From Symsagittifera roscoffensis (taxonomy: Eukaryota; Xenacoelomorpha; Acoela; Convolutidae): a stretch of DNA of 64,000 bases. The notes under the pieces are model-generated. The model saw only the letters and a list, made by a program, of their open reading frames with translations. It was not told where the DNA came from and ran no database searches. The stretch is taken from contig NC_087069.1 of assembly GCF_963678635.1 (NCBI RefSeq), forward strand, positions 32,881,090 to 32,945,089, read 5' to 3'. Positions 39,242 to 50,664 of this stretch are shown piece by piece; within the stretch, counting starts at the first letter, position 1, and each line of letters starts with the position of its first letter. The translations under genes were made by a program, and so were the position numbers.

Positions 39242-40257
39242 AGAAATGGCGTGGTCCGTTTCAGATAACAGAGGTGCACCAAGGAGATTGTTTTTATCGA
39301 CTGAGCACTGGAAGAGCAGCTCATTACGAAAATATCAAACCACACAATGCCTCGTCAGAGGACTGGTGCATCCCAGCGGACATGCAAGAGGGAGACTATT
39401 TGATAGTGGATCCTGCTTGTGAAGTGAATGAAAGGGGTACTCGCGACAAAAACGACGGGAATGAGGTGGTGGACGATTGCGACCTACCACTGGATCTTGA
39501 GTTGACCGAGCGAGTAGAGGTGGACGATGAAACTCTACCTTATGCCGAGGAAGACTGGGACTGCCCGGACCAAATCGAAATTGACAAAGGAATACAGCCA
39601 GACTTTCCTCTCACCATGGAAACACGCCAGAGCAAGAGAGGAAAAATTAAGAAGAAATACAATCCGTACGGCGAAGATTTTGTTGTAGACAGGATAGTTG
39701 TAAGTGATGTCATGGACTCGCTAGTGGGACTGGACGAAGTGGCGGTGCTAGAAGAAATCGACTTGGTGAATGATATGGATCAGGATTGGATCGACGATCG
39801 ATCAGAACCGGAAGTGGTGTTCGAACCAGAAGCGGAACAGACTCATGAGCAAGAATCAACGAACTTGCGCGTGCTCGAATGGCTCCATGATCTGCCGACA
39901 GATCCAAAAGAGACGATCTTGATGATTCAGGGCGTCGATAAAGACGGCATCAAATACATCAGTCGTGACAATACCGAGTCCAACTGGGTCGCCCCTGATG
40001 GTCCTCTACGTGTTCCGCACTCCAACCTCGATCTCCTAGACTTTGGGCGATCGACGGTGACGTCGATGGATATTTTTGTCCGGGGAGTGGGGGTAGGACT
40101 CACCCACACCGAAAATCTGATAATAGAAGAATTGAAATCGGCAAGAGAAACCGGAGAACTAGAGACAGAGGGCGAGAATGCTAAAAAACCACCTTTTGGA
40201 CAAATTTTGAATCGTATTTTGACCTACCGAACCATTATTCAAACAATATCGTCATAA
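39055..40257 (+). pseudogene. pol: Integrase C-terminus and acidic tail before the macro-like domain
   Basis: It starts in RRQQDLNDLCRRNTQQAQ helix sequence, then has a GPY/F-type module (VGDYVWVFQ, KKWRGPFQITEV, HYENIKPH), which many Gypsy integrases carry. A long acidic segment follows (residues ~110-280) with a basic QSKRGKIKKKYNPYG patch, and then a folded-looking region ending RILTYRTIIQTI. The stop at 40255-40257 is a frame break, and the neighbouring frame continues into the macro-like domain. Confidence 0.7.
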
Positions 40258-40693
40258 CGGACAGCGATTTCATACTCACGGAACGCATGTGCGCTATAGC
40301 GATAACCGCGGACGTAAGCTTCAAAACAGCACTAGCGGCTGATTTCAAAAGAGAGTATAAGAACATCGAATTTTTATGGAAACAGAGACCTGGTGTGGGA
40401 GGGATATAGCGCTGCCCCCTGTCGCATCATATATACCAGGGAAATATTTGTGTTTCCTGGTTACCAAGGCCACTGATAGGCAACACGTAGATCCAAAGAG
40501 CTTGGTATTGGCCTTCACTCGACTTAGGGATTTTTTGGTTGAGAGAGGAGTGAGCTCTCTCTCGTTACCAGTATATGATCCTAATAGGGGAAAGCTACAT
40601 CCGAGAGGGTTGTACGCACTCGTACATGTGATATTTTCAGAAACTGACATAGAGGTTTACTTACATATAAAATATTATCTGAGCATATGCTAG
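40258..40693 (+). pseudogene. Macro-domain-like tail of the second Gypsy element
   Basis: Read across three short frames, the order is ITDSDFIL, an Ala-rich helix ending FKREY, RPGVGGIALPP, LCFLVTKATDRQ, SLSLPVYDPNRG and TDIEVYLH. Macro domains show the same order: Asp-containing first strand, Ala helix, Gly-rich PGVGG loop, hydrophobic strand, and final strands. Such domains bind or hydrolyse ADP-ribose. At least two one-base breaks (near 40250 and 40395) disable this copy. The assignment is from pattern only. Confidence 0.5.
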
Positions 40694-41082
40694 GAATTGT
40701 GTTTGGCGATAAGTGGTTTTTATTATGTTACTTGATAAGAATTAGTATCAAGTTTTAGATTAGGTTAGGTTTTAGGTGCAATATTAGGGATTATGTTTTT
40801 ATGTGATAATATAGATGTGTGATGTTTATGTGTTCATGTGTTATGTTTTTGTTATGATATGCTTTATGTTTTGTGTCATAAAAGACCTAGAGTACTCCAG
40901 GTCATCAACGTGACAGCGCTCATTGTGCTACCCTGACGCAGATACAGGTGGACGATCCACCTTGGTGCTAAATTTTTAAATCAGGATTGAGAAGAGAATT
41001 TCAATGAGGAGTTTTAAAGAGTTGAATGATGTTTTATCCAAAAATGATGGTTTTAAGTCGCGACTTGTTTTTTAGATCTTAA
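40694..41082. other. Non-coding spacer (right copy of 291-690)
   Basis: Same T/G-rich spacer as in the left copy. Nothing further is recognised. Confidence 0.5.
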
Positions 41083-41702
41083 TTGATCAGAAATTGTTTA
41101 TTGAATTCATTGAATCAAACGAGACAGGAAGAAACTACACGACAACAAGAATCAACGCGACAAGAAAGGGGTGACACGAACGAACTCATGGAATTCCTCT
41201 CAGCGAGTCTAGGAGCGACTCTAGACGAGATCTATCAGCGGCTGATCGATTGTGATTTTACACGAGAAGACCCGGAGTGGCGATGTTTGTGGTCGCGCTC
41301 CTCAATGCATTAGGACGAGATGGTCGAGGGAATTGCCCTACAGAAGTCGTGTTGATGTTGGCCTTCGGTGAGTCCGGGATCGCCGAGAGAGGTCGAAACC
41401 GACTGATGAGATGGCGACGTGGAGAAATGTCTGGCCACGACCTGGCTCGTGAGCCAGGACTAAGTGAACAGAGGGACCACCGGCTAGGTGAGATGCCCTT
41501 ACCGGTCCCACCTGCGCAGCCGCTCATCGGAGCGAAAAGACAACGTGATGGGCCAGGCCCGTCAAATTCGGTCGACTCTCCAACAGCTGCTCCTCCTCGG
41601 AAGAGATTGAGGGTGAGTGAAACAGAGATCCAGACGTCGGAGACGATTGAGACGTTGGAGAAGAAGGAGAGAGACCAGAGCGAGCTGTGTGCCAAATTTT
41701 AG
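41083..41702 (+). pseudogene. N-terminal segment of the coiled-coil/SGNH ORF (right copy)
   Basis: The second frame is longer here (41277-41702, 141 codons) because a codon that is TGA in the left copy is CGA at about 41394-41396. It encodes VALLNALGRDGRGN, which continues the sense of the frame 41083-41313, so a frameshift near 41280 is shared by both copies. It ends at the same TAG (41700-41702). Confidence 0.5.
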
Positions 41703-42485
41703 GAGTATAGGGCGATAGCTCGAGAAAGAGACGAATGGAAAAAGAAATACGAAGATCTACAGGTGGCCTACAAGGAGGATGAAATAAAGCACCTGAAGGA
41801 GCTGTATATGGCAAAGGTGAGCCAAGTGTCACAGGAAGTTCTGGCGACAATGAAATCCTCGGAGGGATCCAGCGACACACGCCCCAAGACAAGAGTACAG
41901 GAGCTGTGTGCGTCAAGAGGGCCCGAGGCTCCTCAGAAGACACAACAGTCTGCTTCTAGTCAGAGGAACACGATACCAGACACTTCTGACACCTATCTCG
42001 CTCCTCAGTTCCAAGAATCATTCAACCAAGTGGCCAGAGCAACAATGGATGAGATCAACAGAACCACTGGGCGGACATTGGGTAGGATCGTCCCTTCCCA
42101 ACGTCGTGATCATTCATCCAATAGCTCGGAGCGAGCACCCCGCACGGTAGCGTCCTCGGGGACTGCGCATGGCGAAACCTTTCAAAAGTCCCGCGTGGTA
42201 GACATTAGAAAGAATCTGATGGCACGTCACCAGTTTACTCAAGTGGCTGCGGAGCATCCTCGAGCCTGCCTGAATGACATGAGCTGGAACCCCGCTACGA
42301 GCGATCAGGTAATTCCCCCAGGGAGTCGCCACTTGATCATAGGAGACAGTTTGGTGAGGGATCTGAATGAGATCTTCGTCTATGGTCAGACTACCACTCT
42401 GTCCTTTGGAGGAGCCTCAGTGGTTCAGGTCATCAAGATGATGGAATTCCAGAGCGAAGATCACCTGGATACACTGGTAAGGTAA
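41703..42485 (+). pseudogene. Coiled coil plus N-terminal SGNH half (right copy)
   Basis: Same content as the left copy, with one visible residue change (Pro to Thr in NTIPDxSDT). GDS and GGAS are intact. It stops at TAA 42483-42485, the same place as the left copy. Confidence 0.6.
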
Positions 42486-42487
42486 TA

Positions 42488-45400
42488 ATGCTGGGAACCA
42501 ACGACGTCTCGAGAGCCCCAGTGACTCCGGAGAGTAAGTGGGAGCCTTTATTGGTATGCCTCTTGAACGAACTAAAGGAGAAGTACAGGCCCAGGCTTGT
42601 AGTGCTGTGCACGATACCACAAAACCCCCTGGTGGGCACCACAGTGGCAGATTTCATGAATGGCAACGTGACACGGTGGAACGAAATGATCCGCAGTCTG
42701 GTGAGAAACAACCCTGACGAGCTGCGACTTCTGGATCTCGAAAACATGCTGCGCATGATTGATCACATCGCGCTTACCAGAGATGGAATACATTTCAACA
42801 CCCAACGAGGGAGACACTGGGTCAATGATGTATTTCAGACGCAATTGAGAGAAGTGGAGCAGGAGTCGAGGGCGACCAGTTCTCTGGCTCGGACCAGCTC
42901 GACCGGAGGAAATAGAATAAGGGCAAGCGTGCCCGAATCCCTCGTCAACCGCCTAGGGCCCTTGGCAATGGAGACGGCTGCAGCTGCACCCATCGCTCCG
43001 AGCTCAAACGTAAGAGAGAGGCTAGGGACTGCTCCTCCTCCCAGAACACAACCGCTTGAAAGCCGACTCGGGAGATCAGTTGATCAGAACAGGAATAACT
43101 CCCAGACCGTGTCTAGGAGGAACGACCCGCCTGCCATGGCAAACCCTGCTTCAGCAGACGGACCGTCTACGAGCGCCGTGCCAGCGGAGGGAGTTGAACC
43201 AGGCAGCGTGCTGCTTTGGAACCGATCAGACCCTAGTCATTGGGGACAGCACAAGACGGACATGTCAACGAAGTTGAACATGAATACCTTGACGTGTCGG
43301 GAGGACGCAATGAAAATGATTGGCGGAGAAAGTCCCACAGTGTCGCGACTATATCGGATACCGGGCGTGGATTGGCTGCTAGCAGAGCAGGAGCAGTTCA
43401 GCTCCACGACTGCGCTCCGACACGCAGACTTGAATGGGTTGCCTCAGGACAATACCTTTGGACCTTTGAATACCCGGTCTCTTACGGACGTCCGACAGAG
43501 AGCCCGGGAACTGACGCCACCTGCTCGCAAGGGCAAGTTTCAGGCGGATAACAAGCCTAATAACAAGCATCACAAGATGTACAGGCAGTTTGCTAAACCA
43601 CCCGGTCAGACGCCTGGCGAATATTCGAGGGACTACCCCCGAACGACCACGGTGGATGGAGATGACAAGAGATATGGGAAACTGAAGGCCCCAGTAGGCG
43701 ACGGCCCGTTTGCCGCTTATGATCCCTTGGACATGAAAGCTGCCAAGTATCTGATTGTGGCCAGTTCAGATTATCTCTATACGCCCCGTTCTCTCTTTTG
43801 GCCCGACGTGATTTTCTTGATGGCGCCTAAATTGGACTGGGGACAGGCAATAGGCATGATGATAAGTGTACGAAGGGTGGTCAGCATGGAGCCGCAGGTG
43901 ATAGTGGTTGCAGGCTCAAATGATCATCTGCAAAGCAGGGGCTTGTTGACACGTCTGACGGATAGGTCGATCCCGAGCAACGAGGTCCTAGGGGAGGCGA
44001 TAATGACATTGCTCTCGGCGATGGCTGAGGTAGAAACAGCAGCAAAACAACGTTTCACCCAAAATGTAGTGAAGGTGGTCTTTGTGTTGTCACCAGGGTA
44101 CGCTGCATTGCCAGAACCCCTTCAGTTTGTGTATACAATGGTCACAACGATAGCAGAGGGACGGTTCAACGTGATAATTCCTGCCCCGAACAGAGTGGTA
44201 GACCCAGACAATTTTTACCCATCCCGATCTGAGCTTCCGGCCGTTTGGCCTGACATTTCCAATGCCATACAGGGACTCAAAGATTGTAGCACAACTCGGT
44301 TGGTGCTAGATGAGGTTCTGGGGTTGGAGCTGTCCAACTTTGGCAGATTGCTGAAGTTAAGACCAGGGGTAGATGACGATCATCTGTTAGTACAACAGGT
44401 GGCTGATAATCTCTCGTTCAGACAGATGAATCATGCAGAGAATGAGCAGGGCAAGACAGTCAGGAAAAACATGACGTCAGCGGAAGAAGATCTCATGGCA
44501 ATGGCTTTGCGCACGAAGCCGCACAACAACGTATGGTTGTACTTGTCACCAAGGCTGTGCACCTTGGGTGAGGACGCGTTCGAGCATGCGCCGGCAGTGA
44601 TCAAAGAGATACACGTGTATCTGAAGAACTTGTTTGATGCCCGGGAGTTAGCTGGGGGTATGATGTTGAAATTGATGCAGGACGTAAACACGATGTCACT
44701 GGACAAGTTCCAAGCTGACGTGCTAGCCACGAGGGTACAGTATGAACGATCGGATGCCATCTTGGTTGGAATGGGAGTGGGATGGACGCCATCCTTCCTG
44801 TCGACGTGCTATCCGAGGGCATCTCGGAACCTGATCGCGAGTTTCGTCAAGGACATCAGCAAGTTGTCGATTGGCCTGATATTAGCCCTATACGTGACAT
44901 TTGGTCATGAAAATTTCGTGAAGGGACAGGCGAACCTCTTCATTCAAGCGTTGGCAGATTTGAGATTGGATGGACTCTTGACTCTGATTGCCATGACCTA
45001 CGGTCGACTGGGTGATTTGCTTGTGCTGTTGCGTTACCCTGAACAACTCCAGGGAACAAGTCGTGAGTTCAACGCGCAGTTGGAAACCGCCTCGCTCAGG
45101 AAGATGAAAGACTGGAGGACTCTCCTGCTCCAATATCTCTTGCAACAGAACAGAAGCGTCACGGGAGAAGATAAGGTGGCGACGGATGCGGGTGAGTGTA
45201 AGCAGTATTGTGGCATGCCCTTGCTGACAGATTTGGCTGCCATGATGCGGATCGATCCGTTGGCCCTGATTCACGGACTGCGGGAATTCGTCACGGTGGT
45301 GTATGGACCGGTGATGTCTTTCGCGTTCCCGGACGTGCAAGTCAAGGCATACAGGAATTCTGTGTTGTATGTCAACCTGGTCTCAGTCGTGGACTGTTCC

Positions 45401-45796
45401 GTGCTGAATTGGGTAGAGCAGAGGGAGTTGAGAGTGCTGGCCAGCGACGATAGGCTGTTCGGAAGAATAGCGGAGCCAGGTTGGGTGTTGATGGATTTCA
45501 ACAACCACTTCAAGTACCGAATGGGCCGTGAGGACCTTTCCCACATCCAGTTTAACCAGAAGCTTTGGAATCTGAGACCAGTAGTGAAAGACACAGGAGC
45601 GGCAATGAGAGTCCCTCTCTTGCCAGAAGCCTACGCACACGCGAAAGAGAACCAGCAAGCGTGGCTTTCCGGGTCCAGGCCGCTGCCGGACCAATGCCCT
45701 CGATATCCACCGATAAGGAGGATGTTGTTGGGAGTCACATCTCCGTCATTGCCCCTCGCATCGGAGCAGCTCGTGATGCAGAGAAGAGAATGCTGA
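42488..45796 (+). CDS. 1102-aa ORF with SGNH C-terminal half (right copy)
   Basis: Full length and uninterrupted. Compared with the left copy I see two residue changes, Gln to Glu in LLNxLKEKY and Asp to His in DPSxWGQ, plus silent changes. SGNH blocks III and V (GTND and DGIH) are intact. That the frame is open in both copies argues for function until recently. Confidence 0.75.
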   Translation: MLGTNDVSRAPVTPESKWEPLLVCLLNELKEKYRPRLVVLCTIPQNPLVGTTVADFMNGNVTRWNEMIRSLVRNNPDELRLLDLENMLRMIDHIALTRDGIHFNTQRGRHWVNDVFQTQLREVEQESRATSSLARTSSTGGNRIRASVPESLVNRLGPLAMETAAAAPIAPSSNVRERLGTAPPPRTQPLESRLGRSVDQNRNNSQTVSRRNDPPAMANPASADGPSTSAVPAEGVEPGSVLLWNRSDPSHWGQHKTDMSTKLNMNTLTCREDAMKMIGGESPTVSRLYRIPGVDWLLAEQEQFSSTTALRHADLNGLPQDNTFGPLNTRSLTDVRQRARELTPPARKGKFQADNKPNNKHHKMYRQFAKPPGQTPGEYSRDYPRTTTVDGDDKRYGKLKAPVGDGPFAAYDPLDMKAAKYLIVASSDYLYTPRSLFWPDVIFLMAPKLDWGQAIGMMISVRRVVSMEPQVIVVAGSNDHLQSRGLLTRLTDRSIPSNEVLGEAIMTLLSAMAEVETAAKQRFTQNVVKVVFVLSPGYAALPEPLQFVYTMVTTIAEGRFNVIIPAPNRVVDPDNFYPSRSELPAVWPDISNAIQGLKDCSTTRLVLDEVLGLELSNFGRLLKLRPGVDDDHLLVQQVADNLSFRQMNHAENEQGKTVRKNMTSAEEDLMAMALRTKPHNNVWLYLSPRLCTLGEDAFEHAPAVIKEIHVYLKNLFDARELAGGMMLKLMQDVNTMSLDKFQADVLATRVQYERSDAILVGMGVGWTPSFLSTCYPRASRNLIASFVKDISKLSIGLILALYVTFGHENFVKGQANLFIQALADLRLDGLLTLIAMTYGRLGDLLVLLRYPEQLQGTSREFNAQLETASLRKMKDWRTLLLQYLLQQNRSVTGEDKVATDAGECKQYCGMPLLTDLAAMMRIDPLALIHGLREFVTVVYGPVMSFAFPDVQVKAYRNSVLYVNLVSVVDCSVLNWVEQRELRVLASDDRLFGRIAEPGWVLMDFNNHFKYRMGREDLSHIQFNQKLWNLRPVVKDTGAAMRVPLLPEAYAHAKENQQAWLSGSRPLPDQCPRYPPIRRMLLGVTSPSLPLASEQLVMQRREC

Positions 45797-46524
45797 AGTG
45801 GAGTGAAGGGATGGAGCCGCGCTTCATCAGCTGGAATGTTGCAGCGTCGCTCACGTTTGACTTCTCATTTACTGATGCTTGGAGTAGGAAAAAGATCAAG
45901 GCACTACCTTCCAGGAGACCAGAGGTCTCGGCTGAAATGTGGAACGAGATGTATACTCCCACAGATGACTTATCAAGACTGAAGTGGTCAGGAGAAGTGA
46001 AAGTAGTGATGCTGGAAGTGGCAAAGGAGAGCAGAGGGGGCTCATACATAACGATAGAGGACCTTGCACCACATGGCGAGGAGTCCGTAGAATTCCTGGT
46101 GAACGATGAATTGTTTTATCACGCAGGAGACATGACCGTACCGGCTCGGACGGACTCGGGCATAGACACAAGACAAGGCCCTTCAGGACCCAAGCCGAAA
46201 CCTGATGCAGATGACGATGAATTGATGGATCAGGACGATAACGATAACGACATCGAGGGAAAGACGGGAAAACCGGGTGAGACGGATCTAGGAGCGTTGG
46301 AGAGAGACTTGCTAGAATACCGGTTCAGTGAAGACGACGATGGGGAAGTCGATGGGAGTCTATTGCTGATGACGCCATCGTCTTTCATGTCCCCTACAAA
46401 GGAGGCGTCGGCCGACTTATCCCCGATGGACCCAATAAGTCAGGCGAGAGAGATTGCCGAAGCAGGGACCCGCAAAGATTGCTCCATGAGTCACCGAGGA
46501 GGAGAAAAATCGAAGAGTCAATGA
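45790..46524 (+). CDS. Acidic 244-aa protein (right copy)
   Basis: The start is in the ATGCTGA overlap at 45790-45796. The encoded sequence appears the same as in the left copy, and it ends in the next ATGA overlap. Confidence 0.55.
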   Translation: MLKWSEGMEPRFISWNVAASLTFDFSFTDAWSRKKIKALPSRRPEVSAEMWNEMYTPTDDLSRLKWSGEVKVVMLEVAKESRGGSYITIEDLAPHGEESVEFLVNDELFYHAGDMTVPARTDSGIDTRQGPSGPKPKPDADDDELMDQDDNDNDIEGKTGKPGETDLGALERDLLEYRFSEDDDGEVDGSLLLMTPSSFMSPTKEASADLSPMDPISQAREIAEAGTRKDCSMSHRGGEKSKSQ

Positions 46525-47318
46525 GGGTATCCTTCCTGAGTACGCTACCGGAAGAGGAATGGGAGAGATATTAAAGTGAACTAAAAGGCAAGACAGGGGC
46601 AACCTGGAGCCGAGTGAACTTCATGGAAAGGTCATGGGACGTGGAGGAGTTGTACTCTACGGGGTTGCCCGATCAGAATTAACAGGTGTCAATCGTGGTG
46701 GTTAGTGCCATGCTGGCAGTGAGATGGTTGGAGGCTAACGCGGACACAAGTGAACAGGAGACGGCCGTGCCGACTCCTGAGCAGCTGAGCAACGTGAAGA
46801 TGAGCCGTGAATTAGATCTTTTCAGAACCACCTGCAAGGTTCTGAGAATACCCAAAGCCATTGAAAGAATATGGTCATGGCAAAAGTTGATGCCTTGGTT
46901 CCGTGCAGTGATGACGTCATGGATGTATGAACGCGCGAAGCGTCACATGTCGAGGAACACGGAAGCCTATCAATCTTTCCAGCTAGATATAGGACCGGGA
47001 GCCTATAAGAGAGCATTTCTGACGCACAGAAACGCAGTCACCACGGCGGTGAAGCGAGTAGCTGGAGCGCCTTGTGTAACTGAAGATGAGAAGAAAGAGG
47101 TCTTAAGAGCTGACCTAGAAAGAAATGTGAGCCTATGTCTTCACAACAGCTTTTGCAGGAACCGGGAGCAAAAGGTGAATGTGGACTTGCTAGCTTGTTG
47201 CAAACCGAGGCTGTTGGAACAGGAGAGTTGGGGCACGGTCCGCAACTCCATGGACATGCTGGAGAAAGTCCTAGAAGACAGCGAAGCTGAAGATCAGGAT
47301 GGAGAAGCAATGGAATGA
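46521..47318 (+). pseudogene. Third ORF of the SGNH module with two TAA stops (right copy)
   Basis: The in-frame TAA codons are at 46572-46574 and 46680-46682, matching the left copy. The open part 46686-47318 encodes the same 210 aa. Confidence 0.5.
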
Positions 47319-48727
47319 AGGTGATGGAACGAAGAGGACAAGTGAAGACGTAAACAAGAAAGGAAGGGAGGGAAACAAAAACTTGATCGTCTTTGTGTGT
47401 TAAAACTTGAACCAATCAACCAAGTTTTGATTATTGAACTTGTTAAACTTTTTGTTATGATTTAGTTTGGTCAAACCAGACTTTGAAAATTGTTACAAAT
47501 GTTAAAATTGTTGAAAGAAAATTTTAGTTGTACTACTTATGTATATATATATAGAACATAGGTGAGTAGATTTACCTATTTAAACACGACTGAAGTTTTT
47601 AACCTGTGTAAGACACAATTTCACTGAGTGGCGACATGGTAAGTTTGAGTAAACTCGCTCGAGAGGGTGAGTAACTCAATAACTTTCCTAGCCACTTAGT
47701 TTCTTAGTTTTAATATTGAAAGGACTGCATAAATAAATGATTATACTTGGTGAGTGATGTTAAGTTAATTTTAACGGGTGCGTGGCCGTGCCACGTCCCA
47801 ACTTTTTAATCACAAAGAGCGAAAAGAAGTTTTATGGCAAGATGACGTAAGTAGTCAGAAAAGAAATTTTATCTAGGACACTCCTCATGGTGCAAATTTT
47901 GTGAAAATGTTGAAAGGCAGTGAGATGTAGTACGATGCCATTTGTGAACACGTAGTAACTTGAGGTGGAGTAGATAAATTTCATTTTCTTATGCGATTTG
48001 TAAGATTGATTACAGAGAACTGGAACACTACTTGACGATTGGCCGGTGTTATGCGATCAATAGGGACATTGATGGGGACATGTCCGGGGAGTATGTGCCA
48101 TTCTGCCAGATTGGCACAGCGCAACCTTCCGGCGACACAAAAGTTATATGTTTTATGTGAAGGGACTATATAAGACTGACTTTGTAGCTACTTGGATGTC
48201 GTAGAACTCTGAATTAACACCGGTATTATTTGATATTTTAGAATATGAGTAGCTAGAAAGAGGAAAGTGTCAATCCATCTCCAATGGATTTAATATAGAA
48301 CTGTCACACAAAAACATATTAAAATAGGTTGTTCGAGCCGTGTTTTTAATGGCAGTCACGTAGTCTGAGGATCCGAGACTCAGCTATGTGGTTGTGTTCG
48401 CATGTAAACGAAAGCTGATCAAAAGTCGTTTGACTGATGGCCTGAAAATAGTAACTTTTTATTTAGCCCTAAACAGACCAGAAAATCAACTGCCAAGGGC
48501 GAGACGGTGAAAAGCGAGTATGATTAAGGTAACTGACGCCTGCCAGTCGTTAATAGGTACTTTTTCTACGCTCCATCGCTGTGTAGTATTTGGGCGAATG
48601 TTACACAAGTGCTTAAGTCCTTTTCAATTAAAATCGATACGGGTTACGTTTCTTCAATAAGAACACGCAACTCGACACGAGATAATATAATATACAAGTG
48701 TTACAAGTAAAAAATTTCGTCGAAAGT
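47319..48727. other. 3' non-coding region (right copy)
   Basis: The counterpart of 6927-8335, with the same TATATAAG site at 48167-48174 and a few substitutions. No ORF is supported. Confidence 0.4.
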
Positions 48728-50650
48728 TTATTTGTCATTTATTGTTCCGAGTACGCAAGCGGCGTTCGCAATCTGTGTTGCCAGGGAGATTCTCTGTTTT
48801 AAAAAGCTGCCTGCTCTGGGTTCCTCAGTGCATATGCTTAGGTTCTTACAAAGCTTGCTCAAAAAAACTTCTGTGCGGGGGCCGGCCGCTCCCTGAATTT
48901 CAAAAGCTAGCGGTTGAAAAAGATATCCATCATTTACAAGATCTTTATACTTGTCAATTTTTCGCTCTTCCGCTTCAGCGGCAGCCGTACCAGGGTTACA
49001 AACAGACCCGGTATTAATCCTACAAGGAGCTAAGGAGTCTACTACCGTTACATCCCACAAGAGCTGCTTACCATCAGCCCATGGAACGAGCGTCAAAACG
49101 TCTGGTCGCTTCTGATCGGTCCTGTAGAGGTGTCGTGGTTCTAAAACAGACGGAATGTGAGTTGATGATAGACTCTGCTTTATAAGGGCATTCAGGTTTG
49201 AATGCCTAGAGAATCTCCCTGCACTTTTGAGGCAAGAAAGACCATGCCAACCATCCTCGGTAACGTCTTTTCCGCACACGCATTTATGCCTTTTGCATAT
49301 TTTTGATCCTAATCGAAGTCCTATCGCAATTCTGAGTTGTTGGTTCGACAGTTTTAACCTTAAATTTTTGCACGGGATGACGTTCAACCATTGGGAGCCA
49401 AATCTATCTTGGAACGCGTTGAACCTTTTTACGTCCGTTGGTTCGAGTCGTAAAATCAAGTCTGCAATTTCGCTGTCAAAAATTGGCTCCGTCCAATTTT
49501 TTTGGATTTCATTTTCCGGAGCCATTTCAATTTTTCCAAGGTCAAACCACCGTTTTAGCGCATCATCATAGGTTCCATCCACATGCTCCAAACCAAAGAT
49601 TTCGCTCAAGGCATCTTTTGCTCCTACTGCTGATGCTAAGAAAGCGGGTAAAGCGAGTAGACGAGCGGAAGAAACGCCCAAGCCACCTTTGGCTGCCGGG
49701 AGAACTGCTTGTAAAAACTGGTTATCATCCATTTTCACGTTAGTGGCCGTGCATTGCGAATTTCTTAGTAATTTATCGTAGCGTTCCAAAAAATCATTTT
49801 GCAAAAAACAAGGGCTCGTACGCAAAAAATATAGGAGTTTTGGCATGCTAAAGCATTTTTTCAGGAGGTAAGAGCCATAATGGGCGTCTAGTTTGTCAAT
49901 GACATCCGAGATTTTTTCAAGCTCCTTATTTTTTTTGTCGAGCAATTCTTTTCGGCAAAGCTCGCCGATTGGAGATCCTAAAATGAGGAGTTCTTCTTTT
50001 GTTTTTGTTTTTATTTTGGGGCATATTTTTCGAAATTGTGTTAAAATTGAATTATACTGTGTACTAGTAGTCGGTCCCAAAAAACAAAGTTCACACTTCT
50101 CAGTGTTTAAGCTCAGGCCGTAAATTTGTTCCGATTTCAGAATGTTTTTAAGGTCTCGGAGTACTACCTTATAGTCGTCGGATAAATTCCCATCATCTAA
50201 ATACCATATGTTAATTTTCGACTCCAACTGTTTGACTAGTGTATGAATTGTTTCCGCAAAAAGGGGTGGGGCTTCAGGATCACCTTGCTGAGTTACGTCT
50301 TCTGACATTATGACAGAGCTTCCGTGAAAAAGGTAACTAGGTTTACCATACGCGCAATGGGTGTAATTATACAATTCGGGGCGATTTGAATAAACATGAT
50401 TCAGCATTGTTTCTCTGTTTAAAGAGTTAAAGGCATTCTTAAAATCTAGTTTTAAAAGAACAGTGCATTTTGGATTGTCGTCGCGTTCAATTAGGTTTCG
50501 AAACGAGTGCGCAGCTATTTCTGCTCCTCGTTTGGTACCGCATCCTACCTGTACGTTTCCGAAAAAATTTTGTCGCTCGGAGAGGGTCTTGCTTCCAGCG
50601 CATTTAGACGAGATACGTCTCAGCGTGTTGCCTAGGGCAATCGGTCTCAA
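48728..50650 (-). CDS. RT plus restriction-like endonuclease, non-LTR retrotransposon (640-aa open part)
   Basis: The RT shows GGLRPIALGNTLRR (just upstream and at the start), LDFKNAFNSL, QQGDPEAPP and the catalytic YLDDG near residue 148. A thumb and a Gly-Gly-Leu-Gly-Val segment follow. Near residue 450 a C-x-C...H...C knot (CVCGKDVTEDGWHGLSC) leads into RPDVLTLVPW and LLWDVTVVD, the PD...D layout of restriction-like endonuclease LINEs. The protein would nick the target and prime reverse transcription. The frame is open upstream of the first ATG to about 50690. The PD motif is intact here but mutated in the left copy. Confidence 0.88.
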   Translation of the reverse strand: MRPIALGNTLRRISSKCAGSKTLSERQNFFGNVQVGCGTKRGAEIAAHSFRNLIERDDNPKCTVLLKLDFKNAFNSLNRETMLNHVYSNRPELYNYTHCAYGKPSYLFHGSSVIMSEDVTQQGDPEAPPLFAETIHTLVKQLESKINIWYLDDGNLSDDYKVVLRDLKNILKSEQIYGLSLNTEKCELCFLGPTTSTQYNSILTQFRKICPKIKTKTKEELLILGSPIGELCRKELLDKKNKELEKISDVIDKLDAHYGSYLLKKCFSMPKLLYFLRTSPCFLQNDFLERYDKLLRNSQCTATNVKMDDNQFLQAVLPAAKGGLGVSSARLLALPAFLASAVGAKDALSEIFGLEHVDGTYDDALKRWFDLGKIEMAPENEIQKNWTEPIFDSEIADLILRLEPTDVKRFNAFQDRFGSQWLNVIPCKNLRLKLSNQQLRIAIGLRLGSKICKRHKCVCGKDVTEDGWHGLSCLKSAGRFSRHSNLNALIKQSLSSTHIPSVLEPRHLYRTDQKRPDVLTLVPWADGKQLLWDVTVVDSLAPCRINTGSVCNPGTAAAEAEERKIDKYKDLVNDGYLFQPLAFEIQGAAGPRTEVFLSKLCKNLSICTEEPRAGSFLKQRISLATQIANAACVLGTINDK

Positions 50651-50664
50651 CCCTCCGTCTATCT

